From positions 1 to 7,475 of the forward strand of contig DGRU01000117.1 in assembly GCA_002390025.1 (NCBI GenBank): DNA of 7,475 bases, written 5' to 3'. The stretch comes from Lachnospiraceae bacterium UBA4380. GTDB taxonomy: Bacteria > Bacillota > Clostridia > Lachnospirales > Lachnospiraceae. Positions 1-5,710 of this stretch are shown piece by piece; the first letter of the stretch is position 1; every line of letters starts with the position of its first letter. The translations under genes were made by a program, and so were the position numbers. The notes under the pieces are model-generated. The model was not told where the DNA came from and ran no database searches. It worked only from the letters and a program-made list of their open reading frames with translations.

Positions 1-240
1 GCTTCCATGAACGGTGTTGACTACATCGCTTTCACAGCCGGTATCGGTGAGAACAGCGGCTTCGTTCGCGCCAAAGTCATGCAGTACCTCGGCTACCTGG
101 GCATCAAGCTCAACGAAGAGGCAAACAAGGGCCGCGGCGAAGTGATCAAGATCTCCACCGACGACAGCGCTGTCCAGGTTTATGTCATCCCCACCAATGA
201 GGAGCTTGCCATCGCACGCGAGACAGCAGCCCTCTGCTGA
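1..240 (+). CDS. ackA: Acetate kinase, C-terminal part (5' end outside window)
   Basis: Acetate kinase interconverts acetyl phosphate plus ADP with acetate plus ATP in the cytoplasm; it is the ATP-yielding last step of mixed-acid fermentation. Only the last 79 codons are present, read in frame from base 1 to a TGA at 238-240. The segment carries the family's glycine-rich FTAGIGENS stretch (about residues 10-18 of the fragment), the following arginine in the VRAK context, and the C-terminal [14 protein letters not shown] block, which is almost diagnostic for AckA. The end is intact and matches the usual C-terminus. The gene belongs to a separate transcription unit from the sugar-acid operon, because a strong terminator (369-406) and an opposing regulator gene follow. 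A phosphotransacetylase gene may lie upstream but cannot be seen. Propionate or butyrate kinases share the fold, but the [10 protein letters not shown] ending favours acetate kinase. Confidence 0.95.
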   Translation, partial: ASMNGVDYIAFTAGIGENSGFVRAKVMQYLGYLGIKLNEEANKGRGEVIKISTDDSAVQVYVIPTNEELAIARETAALC

Positions 241-368
241 TCGACTGCCGGGTCTGTGTGCCGGAAGGCCGGAACCCTCTGTCTGCCGACAGCGGAACAG
301 GAAGCCTTGGGGCTGACAGCAAATAAGATGCCTTCGGCACTGCTTTCAATGATGATTGAATAAAATGA
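241..368 (+). other. Untranslated spacer after ackA
   Basis: I see no credible gene here. The stretch can form several short hairpins in a row, such as CCGG-AAGG-CCGG near 260-271, CTGTC-TGCC-GACAG near 279-292 and AGCC-TTGG-GGCT near 303-314. They lie between the ackA stop and the terminator, so this is most simply a structured 3' untranslated region of the ackA transcript. The hairpins are short and could be chance. Confidence 0.4.
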
Positions 369-406
369 GACCCGGAAACTGGTTGAACAGTTTCCGGGTC
401 TTTTTT
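369..406 (+). terminator. Rho-independent terminator of ackA, possibly bidirectional
   Basis: A perfect 13-bp stem has arms GACCCGGAAACTG (369-381) and CAGTTTCCGGGTC (388-400), a 6-nt loop, and a run of six T immediately after it (401-406). This is a textbook intrinsic terminator on the plus strand, placed 129 nt after the ackA stop. Read on the minus strand, the stem is followed by TCATTTTATT, so it could also end the convergent regulator transcript, though with a less regular U-tract. Confidence 0.93.
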
Positions 407-409
407 ATG

Positions 410-447
410 CCGTGTTTTATGCCAGGAGTTATACCGTGTTTTATGCC
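410..447. repeat. 14-bp direct repeat pair between terminator and regulator stop
   Basis: The 14-mer CCGTGTTTTATGCC occurs at 410-423 and again at 434-447, offset by 24 bp. It lies in the short non-coding gap between the ackA terminator and the 3' end of the convergent regulator gene. A third partial copy (TTTTATGCC) begins inside the terminator T-tract. It may be replication slippage in a low-constraint gap; no function is evident. Confidence 0.6.
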
Positions 448-477
448 GGTTTTTTTCTGTCATGAGCACGAAAAAGT

Positions 478-1143
478 TCAGGACATAAGGCTGATAACAA
501 TGTCTCTGGTATTGTCCATATGCTCCATTACACTGAGATAGGTATCTGCAGTGGCGTTCTTATCGTCGGACACAAGGTTGTCCAGGATAGCCTGGTGTTC
601 GGCTACAGCGATGGAAGGTCTTCCTTCCAGCTCAAAGGTCTTCATGGCAATATCATAGAGCTGATGATTGTGGGACTCGTAGAGATTGATCAGCTCATCG
701 TTTTTACTGAATTCCACGATGCGTCTGTGAAAAGACAGATCATAGCTGAGGATTTCCTGGAAGGAAGCATTATTTGCAACAGCATCTGCCATATTTTCAT
801 TATCCCTGAACAGGGCTTCGATGACAGCGGCAGCTTCCTTTTCCTTGCGTCTTGTGTGGAGAGTGAGTGCGCAGAATCCTTCCACAGCTGTGCGGGACTG
901 ATAGGTATTGGTGATGTCCTGCAAAGAGAGCACATGAAGGCAGAATCCGCGGCTGGGTATGATGTCGATGTAGCGGTCCTGTGACAAACGTACCAGCGCG
1001 TCTTTGAAAGGCGTGCGGGAAATGCCGATCTCTGCAGCCATCTTTGTTTCGGAATAGAACCTGCCGGATTCAAGCTCACCTCTGGTGATCTTGTCCTTCA
1101 GATATTCGTATGCTTTTTCCTGCAGCGGCTTGTATTTTGCCAT
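478..1143 (-). CDS. GntR-family transcriptional regulator, FadR/FCD subfamily
   Basis: This is a 221-residue DNA-binding regulator, probably controlling the divergent sugar-acid operon. Residues about 5-70 form the GntR winged helix-turn-helix, with the typical recognition helix ISRTPFKDALVRL (41-53) and a wing near IIPSRGFCLHV. Residues about 75-215 are an all-helical FCD ligand domain. Its putative metal ligands are visible: Asp135 and His139 in YDLSFH, His183 in AEHQAIL, and His208 in MEHMDN. FCD domains of this type usually bind a metal that helps hold a small carboxylate effector, which suits a sugar-acid or phosphorylated intermediate as inducer. Length is normal for the family. I start at the ATG of MAKYKP (1143) because AGGAGT stands 4 nt before it; an ATG seven codons upstream has no such site. 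A TTGACA-17-TACAAT promoter lies about 60-90 nt upstream of the start. The exact effector is not readable from the sequence. Confidence 0.9.
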   Translation of the reverse strand: MAKYKPLQEKAYEYLKDKITRGELESGRFYSETKMAAEIGISRTPFKDALVRLSQDRYIDIIPSRGFCLHVLSLQDITNTYQSRTAVEGFCALTLHTRRKEKEAAAVIEALFRDNENMADAVANNASFQEILSYDLSFHRRIVEFSKNDELINLYESHNHQLYDIAMKTFELEGRPSIAVAEHQAILDNLVSDDKNATADTYLSVMEHMDNTRDIVISLMS

Positions 1144-1147
1144 ATAA

Positions 1148-1153
1148 ACTCCT
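1148..1153 (-). promoter_or_regulatory. Ribosome binding site that decides the regulator start
   Basis: On the minus strand AGGAGT precedes ATG by 4 nt (TTAT). The upstream in-frame ATG at 1164 has only an AT-rich lead without a purine-rich site, so the shorter protein starting MAKYK is preferred. Confidence 0.75.
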
Positions 1154-1202
1154 ATTCGATGCATTAAAGGTATCTAAAAACCCGAAAAATTAAATCAAAG
1201 TT

Positions 1203-1231
1203 ATTGTATTGACTCTAAGGATGGATGTCAA
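1203..1231 (-). promoter_or_regulatory. Sigma-A-type promoter of the GntR regulator
   Basis: On the minus strand a consensus -35 box TTGACA (plus coordinates 1226-1231) is separated by exactly 17 nt from TACAAT (1203-1208). This predicts a start near 1196 and a leader of about 50 nt before the ATG at 1143. It is the only convincing promoter facing the regulator. Confidence 0.8.
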
Positions 1232-1241
1232 CCATTGGACA

Positions 1242-1253
1242 CACAATATTGTG
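1242..1253. promoter_or_regulatory. Perfect 12-bp palindrome CACAATATTGTG, operator candidate
   Basis: CACAATATTGTG is its own reverse complement. It lies 10 bp upstream of the regulator's -35 box, near -52 from the predicted start and about 170 bp before the operon's -35 box. It differs from the GGTATACC palindromes, so it could be the site of another regulator acting on the regulator gene. No protein can be assigned from sequence alone, and a chance palindrome cannot be excluded. Confidence 0.4.
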
Positions 1254-1419
1254 CGGCCTTCCTGTCCGGCGGCCGGCAATAGTAAGAGAAATTTTCAGAT
1301 CATTCAGATCCCTTTCTCCCGGGGTTGCTGATTGAAGAAATGTTAATTAAATAACGGGTTTGTAGGAGTTATACAAATATCGAAATTATATTTTGTGAAA
1401 TGTGCAGAGGGATTTTTGC

Positions 1420-1448
1420 TTGACCGGTATACCGGTATGCTGTACAAT
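1420..1448 (+). promoter_or_regulatory. Main sigma-A-type promoter of the sugar-acid operon
   Basis: TTGACC (1420-1425) and TACAAT (1443-1448) are separated by exactly 17 nt. The predicted start is near 1455, giving an untranslated leader of about 170 nt before the reductase ATG at 1624. The spacer is largely occupied by a perfect palindrome, so the promoter is probably switched off when the operator is bound. Confidence 0.8.
1423..1436. promoter_or_regulatory. Operator 1: perfect 14-bp palindrome in the promoter spacer
   Basis: ACCGGTATACCGGT is a perfect palindrome that overlaps the end of the -35 box and fills much of the spacer. Its core GGTATACC fits the loose FadR-subfamily GntR consensus (a GT/AC palindrome, often written T-N-GT-N3-AC-N-A). 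The adjacent divergent FCD regulator is the obvious candidate binder, and occupancy would block RNA polymerase. The assignment to this regulator is inference. Confidence 0.7.
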
Positions 1449-1461
1449 AAAATCATCAAAG

Positions 1462-1471
1462 CGGTATACCG
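1462..1471. promoter_or_regulatory. Operator 2: second GGTATACC palindrome downstream of the start
   Basis: CGGTATACCG repeats the core of operator 1, with centres 37 bp apart. It falls about 7-17 nt after the predicted transcription start, a classic repressor position. The longer shared segment CGGTATACCGGTA shows that the two sites are close copies. Both copies point to direct repression relieved by an effector. Confidence 0.65.
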
Positions 1472-1612
1472 GTACTCCGATTTTGAAGGGCGGCTTTCCA
1501 CTGCAGAGGAGAGGCTGCCGGAAGATGCATAGGACATGACCACTGATATAAAGGCCGTTTTTACGGGCGGGAGAGTCATGGTAAATGATCATTTCCCGGA
1601 CAAGGGAAAGAA

Positions 1613-1618
1613 AGGGGA
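1613..1618 (+). promoter_or_regulatory. Ribosome binding site that decides the reductase start
   Basis: AGGGGA ends 5 nt before ATG 1624. The in-frame ATG 13 codons earlier (1585) lacks a comparable site and would put residues before the first beta strand, where the family normally starts directly with a short MKxGFIGLG. Confidence 0.7.
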
Positions 1619-1623
1619 ACGAA

Positions 1624-2511
1624 ATGAAAGCAGGATTTATCGGTCTTGGAATTATGGGAAGACCCATGGCAAAGAACCTTCTCAAGGCAGGCGTGGAAGT
1701 TGTCTGCGCAGACCTCAATAAAGAGGCGGTAGCGGATGTCGTCGCAAACGGTGGCAGAGAGGCCTCCTACGCGGAAATCGGAGCGGAGTGCCCCGTCATC
1801 ATCACCATGGTTCCCAACGGTGATATCGTAAAGTCCATCCTTTTCGGTGAGGGCGGTGTGGCGTCCACCATCAAGGAAGGAACACTGGTCTGCGACATGA
1901 GCTCTGTCACTCCGGTCGAGTCCCAGTACTGCTACGAGAAGCTGAAAGAGAAAGGTGTCGGCTTTGTCGATGCACCTGTTTCCGGCGGAGAGCCCGGCGC
2001 AGTCGCAGGAAGCCTTGCCATCATGTGCGGCGGCGACCAGAAGGATTTTGACGCCATGAAGCCCTTCTTCGATATTCTCGGCAATTCCGCTCTTCTGATC
2101 GGTCCCAGCGGCAGCGGCTCCACTGCAAAGCTTGCAAACCAGATGATCGTCAACAACACCATCGCAGTCGTCTCCGAGGCATTCGTGTTTGCCGCAAAGG
2201 CAGGCGCAGATCCCGAGAAGGTCTATCAGGCCATCCGCGGCGGACTTGCCGGCAGCGCAGTCATGGACGCCAAGATCCCCATGATCATCGACCGCAACTT
2301 CAAGCCCGGCGGCCCCATCCGCATCAACCACAAGGACATCAAGAACTGTGTCAACTCCGCTCATGCGATTGATGTTCCGATCCCCTACACCGCACAGCTC
2401 TACGAGATCATGCAGTATCTCAAGATCCATGGTCATATGAATGATGACCACGGCGGCATCGTCCAGTACTTCGAGAAGCTGGCTGACTGCCAGGTTAAGA
2501 GACCCGAATAA
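1624..2511 (+). CDS. Beta-hydroxyacid dehydrogenase, tartronate semialdehyde reductase / L-threonate dehydrogenase type
   Basis: This 295-residue cytoplasmic NAD(P)-dependent enzyme interconverts a beta- or 2-hydroxyacid and its oxo form. The N-terminal Rossmann domain (about 1-160) has the dinucleotide motif GLGIMG (7-12) and an acidic Asp30 after the second strand, which suggests NAD(H) preference. The substrate loop DAPVSGGEPGA (116-126) and the catalytic lysine Lys169 in STAKLANQM are present. The C-terminal helical domain contains NHKDIKN (235-241). Length and motifs are complete. Known family members include GarR (tartronate semialdehyde to glycerate), 3-hydroxyisobutyrate dehydrogenase and LtnD (L-threonate to 2-oxo-tetronate). 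Being first in an operon with DUF1537 kinases, GntP and PdxA favours a four-carbon or glycerate-type sugar acid over valine breakdown, but the exact substrate cannot be read. The next gene follows after 98 nt without a terminator. Confidence 0.9.
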   Translation: MKAGFIGLGIMGRPMAKNLLKAGVEVVCADLNKEAVADVVANGGREASYAEIGAECPVIITMVPNGDIVKSILFGEGGVASTIKEGTLVCDMSSVTPVESQYCYEKLKEKGVGFVDAPVSGGEPGAVAGSLAIMCGGDQKDFDAMKPFFDILGNSALLIGPSGSGSTAKLANQMIVNNTIAVVSEAFVFAAKAGADPEKVYQAIRGGLAGSAVMDAKIPMIIDRNFKPGGPIRINHKDIKNCVNSAHAIDVPIPYTAQLYEIMQYLKIHGHMNDDHGGIVQYFEKLADCQVKRPE

Positions 2512-2593
2512 GAAAAAGACAGCAGGCCGGGAAGACGCAGTCTGGTTCAGATGTGTCCGCAGGCCCCGGTACACGGTCATATGTATATTCAAT

Positions 2594-2600
2594 AAGGAGA
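2594..2600 (+). promoter_or_regulatory. Ribosome binding site that decides the first kinase start
   Basis: AAGGAGA lies 9 nt before ATG 2610. An in-frame ATG at 2553 has no such site and would add 19 residues that do not resemble the family, so the start at MSISADV is chosen. Confidence 0.75.
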
Positions 2601-2609
2601 ATTAGCGAT

Positions 2610-4034
2610 ATGTCGATCAGTGCGGATGTTTTAACTTCCTATAAGAAAATTGATGAGGCGGCGGCAGACGCCCTCCTGGCAAAAGAAATTGCCGCCAACA
2701 ACAAGAAGATCGTCGTTCTGGATGACGATCCCACCGGCGTCCAGACCGTACATGACATTCATGTCTACACAAACTGGGATCACGACAGCATCAAGGCCGG
2801 CTTCGAAGAAGAGAACAACCTCTTTTACGTGATGACCAATTCCCGCGGTTTCACAGCGGAGCAGACCACAAAGGCTCATCACGAGATCGCTGCAGTCGTG
2901 GACGAAGTGGCCAGAGAGACCGGCAGAGAGTACATCTTCATCAGCCGCAGCGACTCCACTCTGCGCGGACATTATCCGCTGGAGACAGAGCTTCTCAAGG
3001 CCGATTACGAAAAGTACACCGGCAAGCAGATCGACGGCGAGATCATGTGCCCCTTCTTCAAAGAGGGCGGGCGTTTCACCATCGGAAATGTCCACTATGT
3101 AAAATACGGCGATGAGCTGGTCAATGCCTGCGAGACAGAGTTCGCAAAGGACAAGACCTTCGGATACAAGGCAGCTTCCATGCCCGCTTATGTGGAAGAG
3201 AAGACCGGCGGCGCCTACAAGGCAGAGAATGTCACCTGCATCTCTCTCGAGGATATCCATGATATGGCCTTTGACAAGATCGAGGCTCAGCTCATGGCAG
3301 TCAGGGACTTCAACAAGATCGTCGTCAACGCAGTCGATTACGCTGACCTCAAGGTCTTCTGCGTAGCCCTCTACCGCGCAATGGCCAAGGGCAAGGTATT
3401 CATGTTCCGCACCGCGGCCGCCATCGTCAAGGTCATGGGCGGCGTGACAGACCAGCCTCTGCTCACAAGAGCCCAGATGGTCGTCAAAGAGACAGACAAC
3501 GGCGGCATCATCGTTGTCGGTTCCCACACCAACAAGACGACAGCTCAGGTCGAGGAGCTCAAAAAGCTCACCGATATCGAGTTCATCGAGCTTGACGCGA
3601 CCCTGGTCCGCGATGAGGAAGCTTTCGAGAACGAAGTCAGGCGCTGCCTTGCAAAGGAAGAGGAGTGCATCCGCGCAGGAAAGACCGTCTGCTGCTACAC
3701 GACCAGAGCTCTGATCACAGCAGATACAGGCGACAAGGAAGACGAGCTCCGTCTGTCCGTCCGCATCTCCGATGCAGTGCAGTCTCTGGTCGGAAGACTG
3801 ACCGTCACCCCCGCTTTCGTCATCGCCAAGGGAGGCATCACTTCCAGTGATGTCGGAACAAAGGCACTGGCCGTCAAGCGCGCCAATGTCCTGGGTCAGA
3901 TCCGCCCCGGTATTCCTGTATGGCAGACCGGAGAGGAGAGCAAGTTCCCGCAGACCCCTTATGTCATTTTCCCCGGCAATGTCGGCGAAAATACAACTCT
4001 GCGAGAAGCGGTCGAGGTCCTCACGGCCAAATAA
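2610..4034 (+). CDS. DUF1537 four-carbon acid sugar kinase, long divergent form
   Basis: This 474-residue cytoplasmic protein is a two-domain ATP-dependent kinase of the four-carbon acid sugar kinase (DUF1537) family, expected to phosphorylate the 4-hydroxyl of a tetronate or oxo-tetronate. The N-terminal substrate domain (about 35-280) has DDDPTG (38-43) in place of the common ADDLTGA, then SDSTLRG (114-120) and the CPFFKEGGRFTIGNVHYV block (147-164). The C-terminal nucleotide domain starts near 298 with GSHTNKTTAQ (304-313). It continues through AKGGITSSD (406-414), PGIPVW (433-438) and FPGNVGENTTL (454-464). It is longer than the second kinase in this operon (434 residues), with about 35 extra residues before the first strand, and its glycine-rich C-terminal motifs differ clearly. 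It sits between the reductase and the transporter. Candidate activities are 3-oxo-tetronate, D-erythronate or D-threonate 4-kinase; I cannot choose. Confidence 0.88.
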   Translation: MSISADVLTSYKKIDEAAADALLAKEIAANNKKIVVLDDDPTGVQTVHDIHVYTNWDHDSIKAGFEEENNLFYVMTNSRGFTAEQTTKAHHEIAAVVDEVARETGREYIFISRSDSTLRGHYPLETELLKADYEKYTGKQIDGEIMCPFFKEGGRFTIGNVHYVKYGDELVNACETEFAKDKTFGYKAASMPAYVEEKTGGAYKAENVTCISLEDIHDMAFDKIEAQLMAVRDFNKIVVNAVDYADLKVFCVALYRAMAKGKVFMFRTAAAIVKVMGGVTDQPLLTRAQMVVKETDNGGIIVVGSHTNKTTAQVEELKKLTDIEFIELDATLVRDEEAFENEVRRCLAKEEECIRAGKTVCCYTTRALITADTGDKEDELRLSVRISDAVQSLVGRLTVTPAFVIAKGGITSSDVGTKALAVKRANVLGQIRPGIPVWQTGEESKFPQTPYVIFPGNVGENTTLREAVEVLTAK

Positions 4035-4092
4035 TAATCTGAGAATTTCATAAAGGGACTTGACAATTATCTACTTAGAAAGGGAGTAAAAA

Positions 4093-5499
4093 ATGATTAA
4101 CGGATTAAGCGGACAGAGAATGCTGCTCGCCCTGGCGATCGGCATTATTCTTCTGATCATCATGGTTCTGAAAACAAAGATCCAGGCCTTCCTGGCTCTG
4201 ATCACCACCACCGTTTTAGTCGGTGTCATCGGCGGCATGCCCCTTCTCAACATCACTCTGGAAGACGGAAAGACTTTCGGTATCATCAATTCGATCACCT
4301 CGGGCTTCGGCGGCACGCTGGGAAGCATCGGTATCATCATCGGCTTCGGCGTCATGATGGGACAGATCTTCGAAGTCACCGGCGCGGCCAAGCGGATGGC
4401 CTACACCTTCCTCAAGCTCTTCGGCAAGGGACGTGAAGAAGAGGCTCTGGCCTTCACCGGTTTCCTGGTATCCATCCCGATCTTCTGTGACTCCGGTTTC
4501 GTCGTTCTTGCCCCCATCGCAAAGGCTCTTTCCAAGGCGACCAAAAAGTCTGTCATCGCTCTGGGCGTCTCCCTGGCAGCAGGCCTGGTCATCACCCACT
4601 CCCTGGTTCCGCCCACACCCGGCCCTCTGGGCGTCTGCGGTATCTTCGGAATCGATGTAGGTTTCTTCATCCTTCTGGCAATCGTTCTGGCCCTGCCCAT
4701 GGCCATCGCCTGCATCGTCTATGCACGCCTTGTCCTTGCCAAGAAGTATTACTGGCTCCTTGACGAAAACGACGAGCCTCATGAAGCTCCTTACCAGAAA
4801 CCCGATTACGACGGCGCTTTCAGCATGGATATGACCGGTGTTCCCGGAACACTTGAGTCCTTCATGCCCCTGATCCTGCCCATCATCCTGATCCTCATCA
4901 ACACCGTTGCGTCCGCACTGGGCATGAAGACCGGTATCATGGGCGTCCTGATCTTCCTGGGCCAGCCCATCATCGCAGTAGGCCTGGGCCTGATTGTAGC
5001 TATTTTCACCCTCGGCAATCGCCTTGACCGCTCCACCGCTCTGGCAGAGATGGAAAAGGGAATGATGTCCGCAGGTATCATCATGCTGGTCACCGGCGGC
5101 GGCGGTGCCCTCGGCCAGATCATCAAGGATTCCGGCCTCGGCAACTTCATGGCAGAAGGTCTTTCCCACACTGCCATCCCGATCATCATCCTGCCTCTGG
5201 TCATCTCCACTGCAATGCGTTTCATCCAGGGCTCCGGTACTGTTGCCATGACAACAGCTGCCTCCATTTCCGCACCTATCCTGATCGCTGCAGGTGTCAA
5301 CCCTACACTCGGCGCCATCGCATGCTGCGTCGGCTCCCTCTTCTTCGGTTACTTCAACGATTCCTATTTCTGGGTCGTCAACCGTACACTGGGCGTCAGC
5401 GAAGCCAAGGATCAGCTGCAGATCTGGTCCATCACTTCCACCATCGCGTGGGCAGTCGGTGTTGTCGAGATCCTCGTTCTGAGTATCTTCATGCACTGA
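4093..5499 (+). CDS. GntP-family sugar-acid permease
   Basis: This 468-residue inner-membrane transporter of the gluconate:proton symporter (GntP) family is likely to import the sugar acid used by the pathway. It has many hydrophobic segments, the first at residues about 9-26 and 30-48. Family motifs are IFCDSGFVVLAP (130-141), HSLVPPTPGPL (169-179), GGGGALGQIIKDSG (335-348), QGSGTVAM (379-386) and FNDSYFW (421-427). A charged cytoplasmic-looking loop spans about 217-250 (KKYYWLLDENDEPH and following). Length is normal. The start has GGGAG 6 nt upstream. It lies 58 nt after the first kinase with no terminator between, so the two are probably co-transcribed. Related permeases carry gluconate, glycerate, idonate or serine; here a four-carbon aldonate is inferred from the neighbours. 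Confidence 0.93.
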   Translation: MINGLSGQRMLLALAIGIILLIIMVLKTKIQAFLALITTTVLVGVIGGMPLLNITLEDGKTFGIINSITSGFGGTLGSIGIIIGFGVMMGQIFEVTGAAKRMAYTFLKLFGKGREEEALAFTGFLVSIPIFCDSGFVVLAPIAKALSKATKKSVIALGVSLAAGLVITHSLVPPTPGPLGVCGIFGIDVGFFILLAIVLALPMAIACIVYARLVLAKKYYWLLDENDEPHEAPYQKPDYDGAFSMDMTGVPGTLESFMPLILPIILILINTVASALGMKTGIMGVLIFLGQPIIAVGLGLIVAIFTLGNRLDRSTALAEMEKGMMSAGIIMLVTGGGGALGQIIKDSGLGNFMAEGLSHTAIPIIILPLVISTAMRFIQGSGTVAMTTAASISAPILIAAGVNPTLGAIACCVGSLFFGYFNDSYFWVVNRTLGVSEAKDQLQIWSITSTIAWAVGVVEILVLSIFMH

Positions 5500-5511
5500 T
5501 AACAGACTGGT

Positions 5512-5590
5512 CCGGCTGTTTTCCTCAGGTGTTCTGCTTACTTCGTGACCATTTCTGAAAAAAGAAAGAACACCTGAGAGAACAGACCGG
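5512..5590 (+). repeat. Large imperfect hairpin after the permease gene
   Basis: The perfect 12-bp arms CTCAGGTGTTCT (5524-5535) and AGAACACCTGAG (5567-5578) are extended outward by an imperfect match of roughly 10 bp (CCGGCTGTT against AACAGACCGG). The result is a stem of about 24 bp with a 31-nt purine-rich loop. No U-tract follows, so it is not a typical intrinsic terminator. It may stabilise the upstream mRNA or mark a processing site. Confidence 0.6.
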
Positions 5591-5613
5591 AATTCATAGT
5601 CCCGTCATAAACC

Positions 5614-5652
5614 ATATCCCATGCCTGCCGGTTCCATGCGGGCATGGGATAT
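5614..5652 (+). terminator. Strong hairpin before the second kinase, terminator- or attenuator-like
   Basis: The arms ATATCCCATGCCTGC (5614-5628) and GCGGGCATGGGATAT (5638-5652) pair over 15 bp with a single G-U wobble and a 9-nt loop. The structure is stable but followed by TCGGTAATATGG, not a U-tract, so full termination is doubtful. Partial termination, attenuation or RNA processing between gene 3 and gene 4 would fit its place. Confidence 0.5.
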
Positions 5653-5679
5653 TCGGTAATATGGACAAATATGTATACT
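5652..5679 (+). promoter_or_regulatory. Possible internal promoter with a GTATAC site upstream of the second kinase
   Basis: TATACT (5674-5679) is a fair -10 box, but the best -35 at a proper distance is TTCGGT (5652-5657, 16-nt spacer), which is weak. The -10 overlaps GTATAC (5673-5678), the core of the operators upstream of the operon, although the flanks are not palindromic. A second promoter with its own weak operator is possible; the evidence is thin. Confidence 0.25.
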
Positions 5680-5710
5680 GATTCATGATTTGTATAAATG
5701 AGGAGGCAAT

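Larger units (their letters stand above)
1144..1623. other. 480-nt divergent control region
   Basis: This is the long gene-free stretch between the regulator (minus) and the operon (plus). From left to right it holds the regulator leader and promoter (to 1231), a perfect 12-bp palindrome (1242-1253), an undefined stretch with a 9-bp near-tandem repeat of TTCAGATC (1294-1310) and AT-rich DNA (about 1335-1420), the operon promoter with its embedded palindrome (1420-1448), a second palindrome (1462-1471), and a roughly 150-nt untranslated leader. The small open frame beginning at 1536 runs out of frame into the reductase and has no good ribosome site, so I do not call it a gene. Confidence 0.75.

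Noticed and set aside
520..984. 154-codon plus-strand open frame across the regulator gene
   Set aside because: It is a shadow of the GntR coding sequence. The minus-strand frame has the winged helix and FCD motifs, a good ribosome site and a consensus promoter.
1536..1721. 61-codon plus-strand open frame in the operon leader
   Set aside because: It has only a poor ribosome site, runs out of frame into the reductase, and its second half is just a shifted reading of that gene.
4060..4092. Perfect TTGACA (4060-4065) upstream of the permease as an internal promoter
   Set aside because: At 16-18 nt downstream there is only the ribosome site GGGAGTA, with no -10 box, so a promoter is not supported.
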